Assembly (NCBI GenBank): GCA_026545225.1
Contig: CM048847.1
Coordinates: 4,216,001-4,280,000 of the forward strand
Direction of reading: 5' to 3'
Origin: Cornus controversa
Lineage: Eukaryota > Streptophyta > Magnoliopsida > Cornales > Cornaceae
DNA length: 64,000 nt
In this document: piece by piece, positions 26,461-36,700 of the stretch
Layout of the letters: the number at the start of each line of letters is the position of its first letter
Numbering within the stretch: position 1 is the first letter of the stretch
Position numbers and translations under genes: made by a program
The notes under the pieces: model-generated
Seen by the model: the letters and a program-made list of their open reading frames with translations, nothing else
What the model was told of the DNA's origin: nothing
The model's database searches: none

Positions 26461-26533
26461 CTCTTTTTCCTTCTTTTCTTTTCCTTTTCTTTTTCTTTTC
26501 TTTTCTTTTCTCTTTTCTTTCTTCTCTTTCTTT
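26461..26533. repeat. Polypyrimidine tract in LTR
   Basis: A run of CTTTT/CTTTC words, purine-rich on the element's sense strand. The counterpart is at 33335-33407. It lies about 360-430 bp into the LTR in element orientation, downstream of the likely promoter region. Confidence 0.85.
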
Positions 26534-26737
26534 AATTGCAACCACAACTTTACTTACACCATTCTCCTCCACATAAAATAATACATATGTATATATCATC
26601 CATATATGTATCTAACTCCACATGTGTATTTTTTCTAAATACACTTACACACATAATACAATATGCTCCCACAATTTCTCATAATTGCGTAAAAGCCCAC
26701 CACATATTTATAATTAAATATAAATATAGGTACTATG

Positions 26738-26757
26738 TATATATATATATATATATA
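26738..26757. repeat. (TA)n microsatellite, 20 bp, in LTR
   Basis: Twenty bases of alternating TA after CTATG. The other LTR has 24 bases at 33612-33635. This is one of only two length differences between the LTRs, as expected of replication slippage since insertion. Confidence 0.9.
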
Positions 26758-26889
26758 GACATAAACACACACCTTCCACTTATATGGAAACATAAATGTC
26801 CACACCCTTTCCGGAATTTAATTAATCCGAAAAAAAATCAATCCGGTCCAAATTCACCTGCACCGGTCAAAATAATTCCGGTCCTTACA

Positions 26890-26903
26890 ACCTCCCCTCC
26901 TTC
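26890..26903 (-). other. Polypurine tract (plus-strand primer site)
   Basis: On the minus strand the sequence GAAGGAGGGGAGGT abuts the 3' LTR start TGTAAGG. This is the expected position and composition for the RNase H-resistant primer of plus-strand DNA synthesis. It independently confirms the minus-strand orientation of the element. Confidence 0.93.
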
Positions 26904-26970
26904 AAGGAATTTCGTCCTCGAAATTTGCATAGTCATGGTCTTTCCAAAACCAATCCTTACCAGACGTCAT
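26902..26970 (-). pseudogene. Vestige of Ty3/gypsy polyprotein C-terminus
   Basis: On the minus strand a 22-codon frame ends ...DYANFEDEIP-stop immediately before the polypurine tract. An acidic NFEDEI-type tail just upstream of the purine tract is common at the end of plant chromovirus polyproteins. Upstream in the same frame is a stop within about 30 bp, so only the tail remains. I infer that the parent was a chromovirus, perhaps of the long-LTR Tekay/Del type; a chance match over so few residues remains possible. Confidence 0.5.
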
Positions 26971-27216
26971 TCTCGCCAATGATCGTCACTTTCCCTTTCC
27001 ACATACCCTAGGCGTTACACTTGCAACACCTAACTCATAACACTCAAGTCTAGCACAATCAGTGCGTCTCAACTGCCGTAAGGCAATATAACCCTTTCCG
27101 TGACATGGCTGAGTGACTCCTAAGCTCATGTACGGTTCACTCACAAAATCCTCTGAAGCACTTGCTTCCTAGAGTCCACAGTCTCTACCTCAAGACCTAC
27201 CCAGTCCATCTCTATC

Positions 27217-27290
27217 TCTAGTCTAAGGCAATACCTTTGACTAATCATACCAATCACTCACAGTGATACTTCCCTACAATCCGGGATCGT
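27217..27290. repeat. Internal duplication A, copy 1
   Basis: The words AGTCTAAGGCA, CCTTTGACTA, ATACCAATCACT and CAGTGA appear in this order here and again at 28669-28740 (AGTCTAAGGCA, CCTTGACTA, ATACCAATCACT, CAGTGA). This is an old, diverged duplication inside the element. Confidence 0.7.
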
Positions 27291-27430
27291 CAATACTCAA
27301 AATCATTCTTTTATTATCAAACATGACTTTCAATCTCTAGCATATCATTCCCGGGCTTAGTCCAATATCCTGGGCCTCATCGCAACACAAACCACATCAA
27401 TCCAGTGCACATCACAAGCGCACTCACCAG

Positions 27431-27610
27431 TAAGGCACATGACAGTGTACTCGCTGATAAAAACAACACAAAGAGTGTACTTGCCGCAACAAGCCACATA
27501 ATCCTGCCCAGTATCATAGACTACGACCCACTGAAATCCAATGCCAAGTCTAGGATCTCACATCCCACTGATTTCACAATCTCATTATTCAAGAGGAGAT
27601 TCATTTCCCA
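27431..27610. repeat. Internal duplication B, copy 1
   Basis: Resembles 27931-28082. Shared ordered words include AAGGCACAT, GTGTACTTG or GTGCACTTG, GACTACG, CCAAG and CACAATCTCATT or CACAAATCTCATT. The two copies are well diverged and non-coding. Confidence 0.55.
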
Positions 27611-27930
27611 TTTTCATCCTTCACACCAAGGAGCCAGTTGACAATTAGAGAGAATTCCTTTCATATCAGCACTTCACTTTAGACAACCCTTACCAATGAA
27701 AGTTTGAGGTCACCTACAGTAGCCAAACAGCAGCCATACAGTGGCCGCAGTCCACTGCGTCTACACGTCCACTGCGTCCACCTCTCCCCTTCACGGCAAG
27801 AAATTATCCTCACTTCAGATACCATATGTCAGGATCCTCGTCCACTATCAACCCATCCTTCTCTTAACATCATATCCACACTATGATCTAACTGCATCTA
27901 TCATGCGCATATCACAGCACACCACTGAGG

Positions 27931-28082
27931 TCAAGGCACATAAGGAGTGCACTTGTCAAAACAAATCATCCCGTCCTGTCCATTTTTGTTGACTACGTTC
28001 CATTGGCATTTAGTGCCAAGATTAAGGTTTTTCATGCTCTTAACTTCACAAATCTCATTTCCTAAGGAATGAATCCAATTTA
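27931..28082. repeat. Internal duplication B, copy 2
   Basis: Diverged partner of 27431-27610, offset about 500 bp. The rest of 28083-28668 shows nothing I can name. Confidence 0.55.
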
Positions 28083-28668
28083 CTTACTCGTCCATTAATC
28101 CTAACGGACGTTTCCGGCTTCCCGGGTATTTATCCATTCCTTTCCAGCATCTCCTTTGAGACTCCAAGATCCTGACTGCTTCGTCTAGGACCCTACAATT
28201 CCAGACTTACTTTCAAAGCCTATCACTACGTGCCTATTTCAACATCATAGTCCACTCGGGTTCAAACCTCTACCTAGGTTTACCAATTCTCAAAACCAGA
28301 ACTCTCTAGGGGACTACATGTCACTACTAGCCATGCAACGCAAAATGAAACACTAAAGTGCAATGCTCAATTACATGAATCACATATACCACATAGCATA
28401 TAACACACAACATGATAACCAAATAATCACATACCATGCATGATATGACATATGATGCATAAATCAAACCCCTAGCCCTCGGGCTAATACTAGGAAAATA
28501 CCCTTGACCATACACGGTCCTAGTACCTCCTCTGCCTGAGCAAGCGTGTAAAACACGGCCCAGTCCCCCTAGTATACACACATACTAGAACACAAAATCT
28601 AGAGTGGTTCAAACCAACCTACCCTCATCCTCTGTACTCATTGGTAAACACCTACCAATCTACCCACT

Positions 28669-28740
28669 TCTATAGTCTAAGGCAGCAACCTTGACTATCA
28701 ATACCAATCACTTTCAGTGACATATCCCTACTATTGGGAA
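28669..28740. repeat. Internal duplication A, copy 2
   Basis: Diverged partner of 27217-27290, about 1450 bp away. It is followed by two direct copies of AACTCCGGCAACA-like sequence at 28858 and 28906. Confidence 0.7.
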
Positions 28741-29140
28741 TCCTTTATCTATCATCATCCAGACGAAACAACTCAACGTCTACAAGAGCCGGCGTATTGT
28801 AAGAGGAACGCTAATCCAAGAAAAATGTCTGATCAGGCCATTTTTCCCAGTTAGCCCAACTCCGGCAACATGCCTTCCTTGTATCCCATCTCAATCCCAA
28901 TTGCCAACTCCGGCAACACTCATCAATCTCATAAGTCCCTAAGTATCTCTAAGGACTTGAACACTCGCAAACTTCCTTGCGGTACCTCTTCATTGCTCAC
29001 TACTGAGACTTAATCACTAAATCAAAGGTCTAAACTCAACCAATTCTGGGAGTTTTACCAACTAAATCCAATTTTATACCAACACTTTAATCTTTCATTT
29101 GGGTTGCTCAACCGAGCAATTCATAACACTACCGTCCATA

Positions 29141-29440
29141 GGTATTCAAACCTATCATCTAGACAACTATCAACCATTGCCTATCTCCAAACCAACATGT
29201 GATTTGACCATCCGTCCTCAGGTATTCGAACCTACGACTTTGATACCCTAGGTTTTTCAAACCTAATGCCTTAACAGCAATCCAAAGTTCCTCAAATCCT
29301 CAACTCTATCCTATCGCCCCTAGGTATTCCAACCTAGTGCTCTGACAGATACCATTCTGACATCAAGTACAAAATCCAACATTCCCAACCATACACATGG
29401 TATGTCCATTCCCCGTCGTCCCTAGGTATTCCAACCTAGA
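29141..29440 (-). repeat. Leader modules with T-arm-like hairpins beside the PBS
   Basis: GGTATTC-type modules start at 29141, 29221, 29323 and 29425 (spacings 80, 102 and 102 bp), with a related GGTTTTTCAAACC at about 29251. Several fold as short hairpins with changed but matching stems: ATAGGT-ATTCAA-ACCTAT (29139), TAGGTTT-TTC-AAACCTA (29249) and CTAGGT-ATTCCA-ACCTAG (29321 and 29423). Three modules are followed by a PBS-like string: GACTTTGATACC, GCTCTGACAGATACCA and the real GCTCTGATACCA. The hairpin plus GCTCTGATACCA resembles the T-arm and acceptor end of initiator tRNA-Met. Confidence 0.7.
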
Positions 29441-29452
29441 GCTCTGATACCA
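29441..29452 (-). other. Primer-binding site, tRNA-iMet type
   Basis: The minus strand reads TGGTATCAGAGC, the standard plant retrotransposon PBS complementary to the 3' end of initiator methionine tRNA. It lies 3 bp inside the 5' LTR end (29456). It fixes the direction of minus-strand DNA synthesis and of the element. Confidence 0.97.
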
Positions 29453-29633
29453 TCCTGTCACGCCCCGATTCCCGAGGCCCGGAAACCGAGGTGTGAACCC
29501 CGTGAGATCACCCTCACGACATAACCTCCACCTGATCATACAATTCGATTCCCTATTATTTTTACGAAAATCGGGCATGACCCATTCTAAATAATCAGCT
29601 CCTGGCATATTACACCTGCTTTACAATTCATAT

Positions 29634-29706
29634 GGACACTTCTGGGCACGTGTCCCCCCAGCATTTATATCCAACAATAAATATGGACACTTCTGGGCCC
29701 GTGTCC
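29634..29706. repeat. Tandem pair of GGACAC...GTGTCC hairpins (5' LTR copy)
   Basis: Same two inverted repeats as in the other LTR, offset 6845 bp and unchanged. Confidence 0.75.
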
Positions 29707-30476
29707 CCCCAATATTTCTACAACATGCATAAACAATTATAAATATACATGCCTCAGTCCTTGAATATCCGTATTAAATACATACATCACATGAATAAAA
29801 TACAACTGAAGGAACTGAATCTACACAAACGCTTTATACATTTAATCCAAATGTAAAGCATCTATCTATCCACTATCCTGGACATACATTAGATTCTAAG
29901 GAATCTACCTACTACCTCTGCAACCGGTGCTGTCAGTCCCCTAACTAACTCCGAAATCAGCAATACCTGCAAAACCTGGGAGGGGGTGAGCTCAAAGGCC
30001 CAACAAGGTATGTAGAACCATACTATCACCGCTGCAGCAGGTCGATTCTCACATATTCTCAAAAAATATACATGCAGTTAAATATATCACAATATTTAAG
30101 ACCATGCCCTACCTAGCATGCATAAACCAATGACGTATATGGCTACTCTAGCACATATGAACATACAAAATCCACTATACATGATTTTAGAAATCATTTT
30201 CAACATGCTTGAAAGCAGTAAACATCAGGCATCTATATGTATATAGAACATATATGTCAACACATTTACATAACCGATGTAAATCAACTACCACATCTCC
30301 TACTCGTCAAGTAGCACATCTCAAATGCAATATAGATGCATTTAAACATAAAAACGTGCTTAACAGATAAACACATAAGCATAAAGGTATTTTCACATTC
30401 TACGGTCATAATCCGATACATGAGACAAGTATCTAAGCTTGCACATACTCTCACTCTCGGTCCTCATCCGATACCC

Positions 30477-30879
30477 CACATGATTGGGCCGCTCCGAGGA
30501 TCATGTGACCTAGGACAACTCCGATAACTAACCTATGACCTAGACCACTCCGAAAGGTCATCCTACCCTGGCAATGTATAGGATTGCCATTTTGTGAGGG
30601 GACAGCTCCGAGGCTCACATTCATTGGACATACTCCGAATTCCAGGCATTAGGCCTGAGCATGGCGGGTCCACTCCGAGGGCCATACTTGTTGGACATAT
30701 TCCGATGGCAATATATTGGTTTGCCAAATTGTGAGGGGGCAACTCCGAAACTCACTAATGTTGGACACACTCCGATTCTAGGCATAAAGCCTTCGTATGG
30801 CGGGTCCACTCCGAGGGCCATACGCATGGATAATTATACCACTTCTCGTGACACGGTTGGACCACTCCGAAGTCCCGTG
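30477..30879. repeat. CTCCGA-loop inverted-repeat array (5' LTR copy)
   Basis: Unchanged copy of the array at 23632-24034. In a genomic transcript starting in this LTR the loop would read UCGGAG on the sense strand. Confidence 0.82.
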
Positions 30880-32872
30880 CACCTCTTTTTGCGTTAATTT
30901 TCCCGCAACCTCTCATATATGCAATATGGATGCATACGTAACCAAGCATTCTATTTTATGCTATCCCAATGCACCAGCTAGTATATAAGTACGTAGCATG
31001 CATTTTCCTCTACAAAAACCCACATATAACCACGTATGTGTCATTTCCCTCCTATACATGCAATATGGATGCATATATACACAGCATAATACTTTCATGC
31101 TTCAACCCATGCTTATGAATACTAAAAAGAAGTATTTAGCATGCTTTTCACCACATTCTAACACATATAGCACATATATGTTCAAAACCTGCATAACACC
31201 TCATATATGCAAAACACTTCAATCTTAGCACATTTTTATCGTGCTATAACCAATGCATACATTTTCTATAAACAGATAGCATGCATTTCATTCACGTAAC
31301 CCTACATGTAAACACGTACATGTCAAATCATGCATATAAATCACACATGCACACACACTAGCATAAATACAGTCATGCTATCATTCAACACATGTATCCA
31401 CTACAAGAAGCTAACATGCATTCCAATCACAACACATATACACACATATGTATATTACGTCACCCACGTATGTATCAAGAACATATAAAACAGTTAGCAC
31501 ATTTCATGCTTTTCAAATGCTCGCTAAAAGTTATATTCAACTTAGCATGCATTTCTACCACTGCAACCATATATATATATATATAATCACATATATATAT
31601 ATACATCCTGAACACCATGCATAAGAACCACATATGCATACAAGACAACACAGAGCTAAACAGGTATTATTTAGCATGCTTTACATAGACTTTAATCTAT
31701 ACATACATGCATATCACAATGCAATCAGGCGATTAATCTAACATGTTATCGCTTCCCAAACCCACACATATATATATATATACACACGCATATATATATC
31801 CTCTCATATCCCATGTATGCACAACATCCACCTATACCCACATATATATAAGCACCTATATATATATGTATAGACACATACCACATATGATTAAATTAAT
31901 AACATATGTAAATTACTCAACGTAAATAAAAAGTAAGTAAGAGGTAGAGGCAAGAATCAACTTGCCTTAAGTCCCGCTCTCCAATGAATCCGCGTCTGCA
32001 AAGCGGTCCATGCCAAGCCCGGTCAAGTCCTGTGTCAAGGCCGACACGAACACTCCCTGAACCATTTCCTTGCCCTTTCTGATTTCCGGTCCAACCCAAA
32101 ACACGAGTCATAACATCTTGTTATGCAAGTCTATCAAGCCAACACCAAGGCCGGTATCCTCAAACCATCCAATCGAAGCTCCAAGCTTCGGCACTATTGT
32201 CGACTCCAAAGCCGAACTCATTGACCACCGTTGTCAACCTCCAGTTATACCCCCTTTTCCGGTCACCGTGAACAGACCCAGCATGAACCGAGACCACCAA
32301 CAATTTAAACTCCAAAATCAAGCCACCAAGGCCGAGCCTCCACTAGCCACTGTTGCAATCTCACGGCTGCAACACTCAAACTAGCCGAAGCCAATCACCA
32401 ACCGCAACCCCTATGGAAAACCCACCGGAAGCCGCCTATTTCCACCATTTTTAGACCAATCAACACAACCCAGCAACCACTTCAATTTCCGATACCGAGC
32501 TGTCACCTTTTACTTTACAAACCATGGCAGCCACCGTCATCACCACTTCGGTGAAGACCCATAGTCGAACCCAAATCCGCAAGCTACAACCACAAAGGCC
32601 ACCCTTTTGAAGCCTCTCTAACCGAACCCAGCCGAGCTCAGTCTAAACCCGGACCAAACACCACCTGCTACCATGAACCCCTCAAACTGTGGCTAGCCTA
32701 TGAAGACTAACCAAAACTCAACTCAAAATCAACCATTGCAACACCAACCATAACCAAATCAGACCAAGAAGGCCCAGTCAATAAACCAAGTTCAGCCAAC
32801 ACAATCAACCGAAGCCCAAACAGCCGTGGAACCATCGTCGGGCCATCCAAAGCCAACCCAACACGACCCACC

Positions 32873-32901
32873 GCCGACCACTGCCATGGCCGGAACCCAC
32901 C
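32873..32901. repeat. 29-bp segment present in only one LTR
   Basis: Lies between two CCCACC words. The other LTR has a single CCCACC (26022-26027). The simplest explanation is deletion between 6-bp direct repeats in the left LTR after insertion; tandem gain on the right is the alternative. Confidence 0.9.
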
Positions 32902-33334
32902 TGCCGAAGACCCTTCATCGCCGCCGCTAGAGTCGCCGAAACCAACAGAAACCCAGCCGCGAAACCCCCTTCGCGAACGGCTCGGCTGAACCGAGCCACC
33001 ACCAGCCCGAACCGAAGACCCATCGTCGGAACCAAACAGGGCCATTTTGATCCCGCACCACTACCGCTATTCACCGCCGGAGCTCGTCGAGACAGATCCA
33101 GCACGGCCCGAGCACCAGCCGAAGCCAAACGGACCCCCGTTTCTGCCATCCACCCGCAAGCCACGGACGAGCTGAGCGTCGCCACCCGAGCCGGAGCCCC
33201 ACCGCGAGCAACCCAGCCGCCGCTGTCGCCAGACCGAAGCTGGTCGGCCGCCAAGGCCACCGTCGGCGCCGGATCACCCCTCTCGGCTTCTCTCCCGATC
33301 CCTCTTCTTGGTTTCGGTTTCTCTCTCCCCGATT

Positions 33335-33407
33335 CTCTTTTTCCTTCTTTTCTTTTCCTTTTCTTTTTCTTTTCTTTTCTTTTCTCTTTTCTTTCTTCTC
33401 TTTCTTT
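33335..33407. repeat. Polypyrimidine tract in LTR (5' LTR copy)
   Basis: Counterpart of 26461-26533, unchanged. GAAAAG-rich on the element's sense strand. Confidence 0.85.
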
Positions 33408-33576
33408 AATTGCAACCACAACTTTACTTACACCATTCTCCTCCACATAAAATAATACATATGTATATATCATCCATATATGTATCTAACTCCACATGTG
33501 TATTTTTTCTAAATACACTTACACACATAATACAATATGCTCCCACAATTTCTCATAATTGCGTAAAAGCCCACCA

Positions 33577-33586
33577 CATATTTATA
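33577..33586 (-). promoter_or_regulatory. Candidate TATA box of the retrotransposon
   Basis: TATAAATATG on the minus strand lies about 180 bp into the 5' LTR, where a U3 promoter could be. Neighbouring AT-rich words and the (TA) run at 33612-33635 are alternatives, so the choice is weak. Confidence 0.25.
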
Positions 33587-33611
33587 ATTAAATATAAATA
33601 TAGGTACTATG

Positions 33612-33635
33612 TATATATATATATATATATATATA
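33612..33635. repeat. (TA)n microsatellite, 24 bp, in LTR
   Basis: Longer counterpart of 26738-26757. Confidence 0.9.
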
Positions 33636-33767
33636 GACATAAACACACACCTTCCACTTATATGGAAACATAAATGTCCACACCCTTTCCGGAATTTAAT
33701 TAATCCGAAAAAAAATCAATCCGGTCCAAATTCACCTGCACCGGTCAAAATAATTCCGGTCCTTACA

Positions 33768-33772
33768 ATCCA
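33768..33772. repeat. Target-site duplication, right copy (ATCCA)
   Basis: Directly follows the LTR end CCTTACA and continues into satellite GATGGTCAATTC. It pairs with 22606-22610. The split unit adds up to 489 + 247 = 736 bp once one copy is discounted. Confidence 0.97.
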
Positions 33773-36700
33773 GATGGTCAATTCTAGCACAAAGCGCCAT
33801 ACGGTTGTCGTCATGCCTGATTATTACAAGCAATTGTTCTTTTCGACTCAGAACAACTCAAACAAACATGGATGAAGATCAGAACGACATGCTCGTCGTT
33901 TCTTTGGGACGCTTTGATAGTTTCATTTAAAAAAATGCAGCGTACGATTAGTATTATGGCACAACTTCTCTTGGAATGCGGTTTTTGAATCAAAACAACT
34001 CAAATGAAACAAGTTTAAAATGGTCGGTAGCTTGCTAATTGTTTCCTTTAGATGTCCAAACGGTCGAACTTGGAACGAAGCACCATACGGTTGTGATGAA
34101 GATCGGATTGACATGTTCGTCACTTCTTTTGGATGCTTTGATGGTCTAATTTGGAAAAAAGAAACTTACGATTCTGATTATGGCACGACTTCTCAAGGAA
34201 TAGGTTTTTGAATCAGAACAACTCAAACTAAACTTGTTTAAAATCCTCGGTAGCTTGGGAATTGTTTCTTTTACTTTTCCAGATGGTTGAAGTTGGCATA
34301 GAGCACCATACGGTTGTGATCATTCATGAGTGCAGCAAGGAATTACTATTTTTGATTCAGGATGTCCTGATGGTTGAATTTGGCATAAAGCAATGTATAA
34401 TTCTAAGTATGGCACGATTTCACGTGGATTGGACTTTTCGAATCAGGACAAGTAAAACGAAACAAGTTCGAAACCGTTGTTGTCATTCTCTGTTTTTCTG
34501 AACATCCAGATGGTCAATTCTAGCACAAAGCGCCATACGGTTGTCATCATGCCTGATTATTACAAGCAATTGTTCTTTTCGACTCAGAACAACTCAAACA
34601 AACATGGATGAAGATCGGATCGACATGCTCATCGTTTCTTTGGGACGATTTGATGGTTTCATTTAGAAAAAAGTAGCGTACGAGTAGTATTATGGCACAA
34701 CTTCTCTTGGAATGCGGTTTTCGAATCAAAACAACTCAAATAAACAAGATTAAAATGGTCGGTAGCTTGCTAATTGTTTCCTTTAGATGTCCAAACGGTC
34801 GAACTTGGAACGAAGCACCATACGGTTGTGATGAAGATCGGATTGACATGTTCGTCATTTCTTTTGGATGCTTTGATGGTCTAATTTGGAAAAAAGAAAC
34901 TTACGATTCTGATTATGGCACGACTTCTCAAGGAATAGGTTTTTGAATCAGAACAACTCAAACTAAACTTGTTTAAAATCCTCGGTAGCTTGGGAATTGT
35001 TTCTTTTACTTTTCCGGATGGTTTAAGTTGGCATAGAGCACCATACGGTTGTGATCATTCATGAGTGCAGCAAGGAATTACTATTTTTGATTCAGGATGT
35101 CCTGATGGTTGAATTTGGCATAAAGCAATGTATAATTCTAAGTATGGCATGATTTCACGTGGATTGGACTTTTCGAATCAGGACAAGTAAAACGAAACAA
35201 GTTCGAAACCGTTGTTGTCATTCTCTATTTTTCTGAACATCCAGATGGTCAATTCTAGCACAAAGCGCCATACGGTTGTCGTCATGCCTGATTATTACAA
35301 GCAATTGTTCTTTTCGACTCAGAACAACTCAAACAAACATGGATGAAGATCGGAACGACATGCTCGTCGTTTCTTTGGGACGCTTTGATAGTTTCATTTA
35401 AAAAAATGCAGCGTACGATTAGTATTATGGCACAACTTCTCTTGGAATGCGGTTTTCGAATCAAAACAACTCAAATGAAACAAGTTTAAAATGGTCGGTA
35501 GCTTGCTAATTGTTTCCTTTAGATGTCCAAACGGTCGAACTTGGAACGAAGCACCATACGGTTGTGATGAAGATCGGATTGACATGTTCGTCACTTCTTT
35601 TGGATGCTTTGATGGTCTAATTTGGAAAAATGAAACTTACGATTCTGATTATGGCACGACTTCTCAAGGAATAGGTTTTTGAATCAGAACAACTCAAACT
35701 AAACTTGTTTAAAATCCTCGGTAGCTTGGGAATTGTTTCTTTTACTTTCCAGATGGTTGAAGTTGGCATAGAGCACCATCCGGTTGTGATCATTCATGAG
35801 TGCAGCAAGGAATTACTATTTTTGATTCAGGATGTCCTGATGGTTGAATTTGGCATAAAGCAATGTATAATTCTAAGTATGGCACGATTTCACGTGGATT
35901 GGACTTTTCGAATCAGGACAAGTAAAACGAAACAAGTTCGAAACCGTTGTTGTCATTCTCTATTTTTTTGTACATCCAGATGGTCAATTCTAGCACAAAG
36001 CGCCATACGGTTGTCGTCATGCCTGATTATTACAAGCAATTGTACTTTTCAACTCAGAACAACTCAAACAAACATGGATGAAGATCGGATCGACATGCTC
36101 GTCATTTCTTTGGGACGATTTGATGGTTTCATTTAGAAAAAAGTAGCGTACGATTAGTATTATGGCACAACTTCTCTTGGAATGCGGTTTTCGAATCAAA
36201 ACAACTCAAATAAACAAGTTTAAAATGGTCGGTAGCTTGCTAATTGTTTCCTTTAGATGTCCAAACGGTCGAACTTGGAACGAAGCACCATACGGTTGTG
36301 ATGAAGATCGGATTGACATGTTCGTCATTTCTTTTGGATGCTTTGATGGTCTAATTTGGAAAAAAGAAACTTACGATTCTGATTATGGCACGACTTCTCA
36401 AGGAATAGGTTTTTGAATCAGAACAACTCAAACTAAACTTGTTTAAAATCCTCGGTAGCTTGGGAATTGTTTCTTTTACTTTTCCGGATGGTTGAAGTTG
36501 GCATAGAGCACCATACGGTTGTGATCATTCATGAGTGCAGCAAGGAATTACTATTTTTGATTCAGGATGTCTTGATGGTTGAATTTGGCATAAAGCAATG
36601 TATAATTCTAAGTATGGCACGATTTCACGTGGATTGTACTTTTCGAATCAGGACAAGTAAAATGAAACAAGTTCGAAACCGTTGTTGTCATTCTCTATTT

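Larger units (their letters stand above)
22611..26889 (-). repeat. 3' LTR (element orientation), 4279 bp
   Basis: Aligns to 29456-33767 at an offset of 6845 bp. I found three substitutions (25310 C/T, 25482 T/C, 26380 C/A), a missing 29-bp segment after 26027, and a (TA) run shorter by 4 bp at 26738-26757. Those two length changes account exactly for the 33-bp size difference. From left to right the LTR holds hairpin-rich sequence (22656-24034), AT-rich sequence full of ATGCAT-like words (about 24060-25090), a GC-richer stretch (about 25100-26460), a polypyrimidine tract, and an AT-rich end that is U3 in element orientation. There is no conserved reading frame. Confidence 0.96.
26890..29455 (-). 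other. Retrotransposon internal region, no gag-pol
   Basis: 2566 bp between the LTRs. Apart from the primer sites, the leader modules and a short polyprotein-tail vestige, I recognise no coding domain on either strand; open frames are short (up to 84 codons) and unlike retroviral proteins. It contains two diverged internal duplications. Autonomous Ty3/gypsy elements usually have roughly 4-5 kb or more here, so gag and pol have been lost or replaced. Confidence 0.85.
22611..33767 (-). mobile_element. Complete non-autonomous LTR retrotransposon (LARD-like, Ty3/gypsy-derived)
   Basis: An 11157-bp element bounded by TGT...ACA ends and a 5-bp target duplication. Orientation is fixed by a tRNA-iMet-type PBS at 29441-29452 (minus) and a purine tract at 26890-26903 (minus), so it reads right to left. 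The LTRs are 4312 and 4279 bp and the internal region only 2566 bp. No gag, protease, reverse transcriptase, RNase H or integrase domain is recognisable in the internal region. LTRs longer than the internal domain, with intact cis signals and no coding capacity, match the LARD class. Movement would need proteins from an autonomous relative. LTR near-identity and the clean target duplication indicate a recent insertion. Confidence 0.95.
29456..33767 (-). repeat. 5' LTR (element orientation), 4312 bp
   Basis: Partner of 22611-26889. Read on the minus strand it starts TGTAAGGACC at 33767 and ends GTGACA at 29456. It should carry the promoter in its U3 part near 33767. It contains a 29-bp segment at 32873-32901 absent from the other LTR and flanked by CCCACC on both sides, and a 24-base (TA) run at 33612-33635. 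Hairpin pair at 29634-29706, CTCCGA-loop array at 30477-30879, AT-rich segment about 30905-31935, GC-richer segment about 31945-33334. Confidence 0.96.

Noticed and set aside
25862..26599. 245-codon minus-strand open frame in the left LTR
   Set aside because: The same region in the right LTR is shifted by a 29-bp length change and reads differently downstream. Composition is low-complexity (Lys/Glu/Arg from a purine tract, then Gly/Ala/Arg from GC-rich DNA). No domain is visible.
29421..29455. tRNA-like 3' end (T-arm-like hairpin plus GCTCTGATACCA) on the plus strand
   Set aside because: No D-arm, anticodon arm or acceptor partner lies upstream. It is explained by the primer-binding site and its extension, not by a tRNA gene.
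22611..33767. Plus-strand orientation for the retrotransposon
   Set aside because: In that orientation no PBS follows the first LTR and no purine tract precedes the second. Both signals are present in the minus orientation.
22611..33767. Integrated DNA virus or endogenous pararetrovirus
   Set aside because: The element has two long LTRs, a target duplication, a tRNA-iMet primer site and a purine tract in the arrangement of an LTR retrotransposon, and no viral coding domains.
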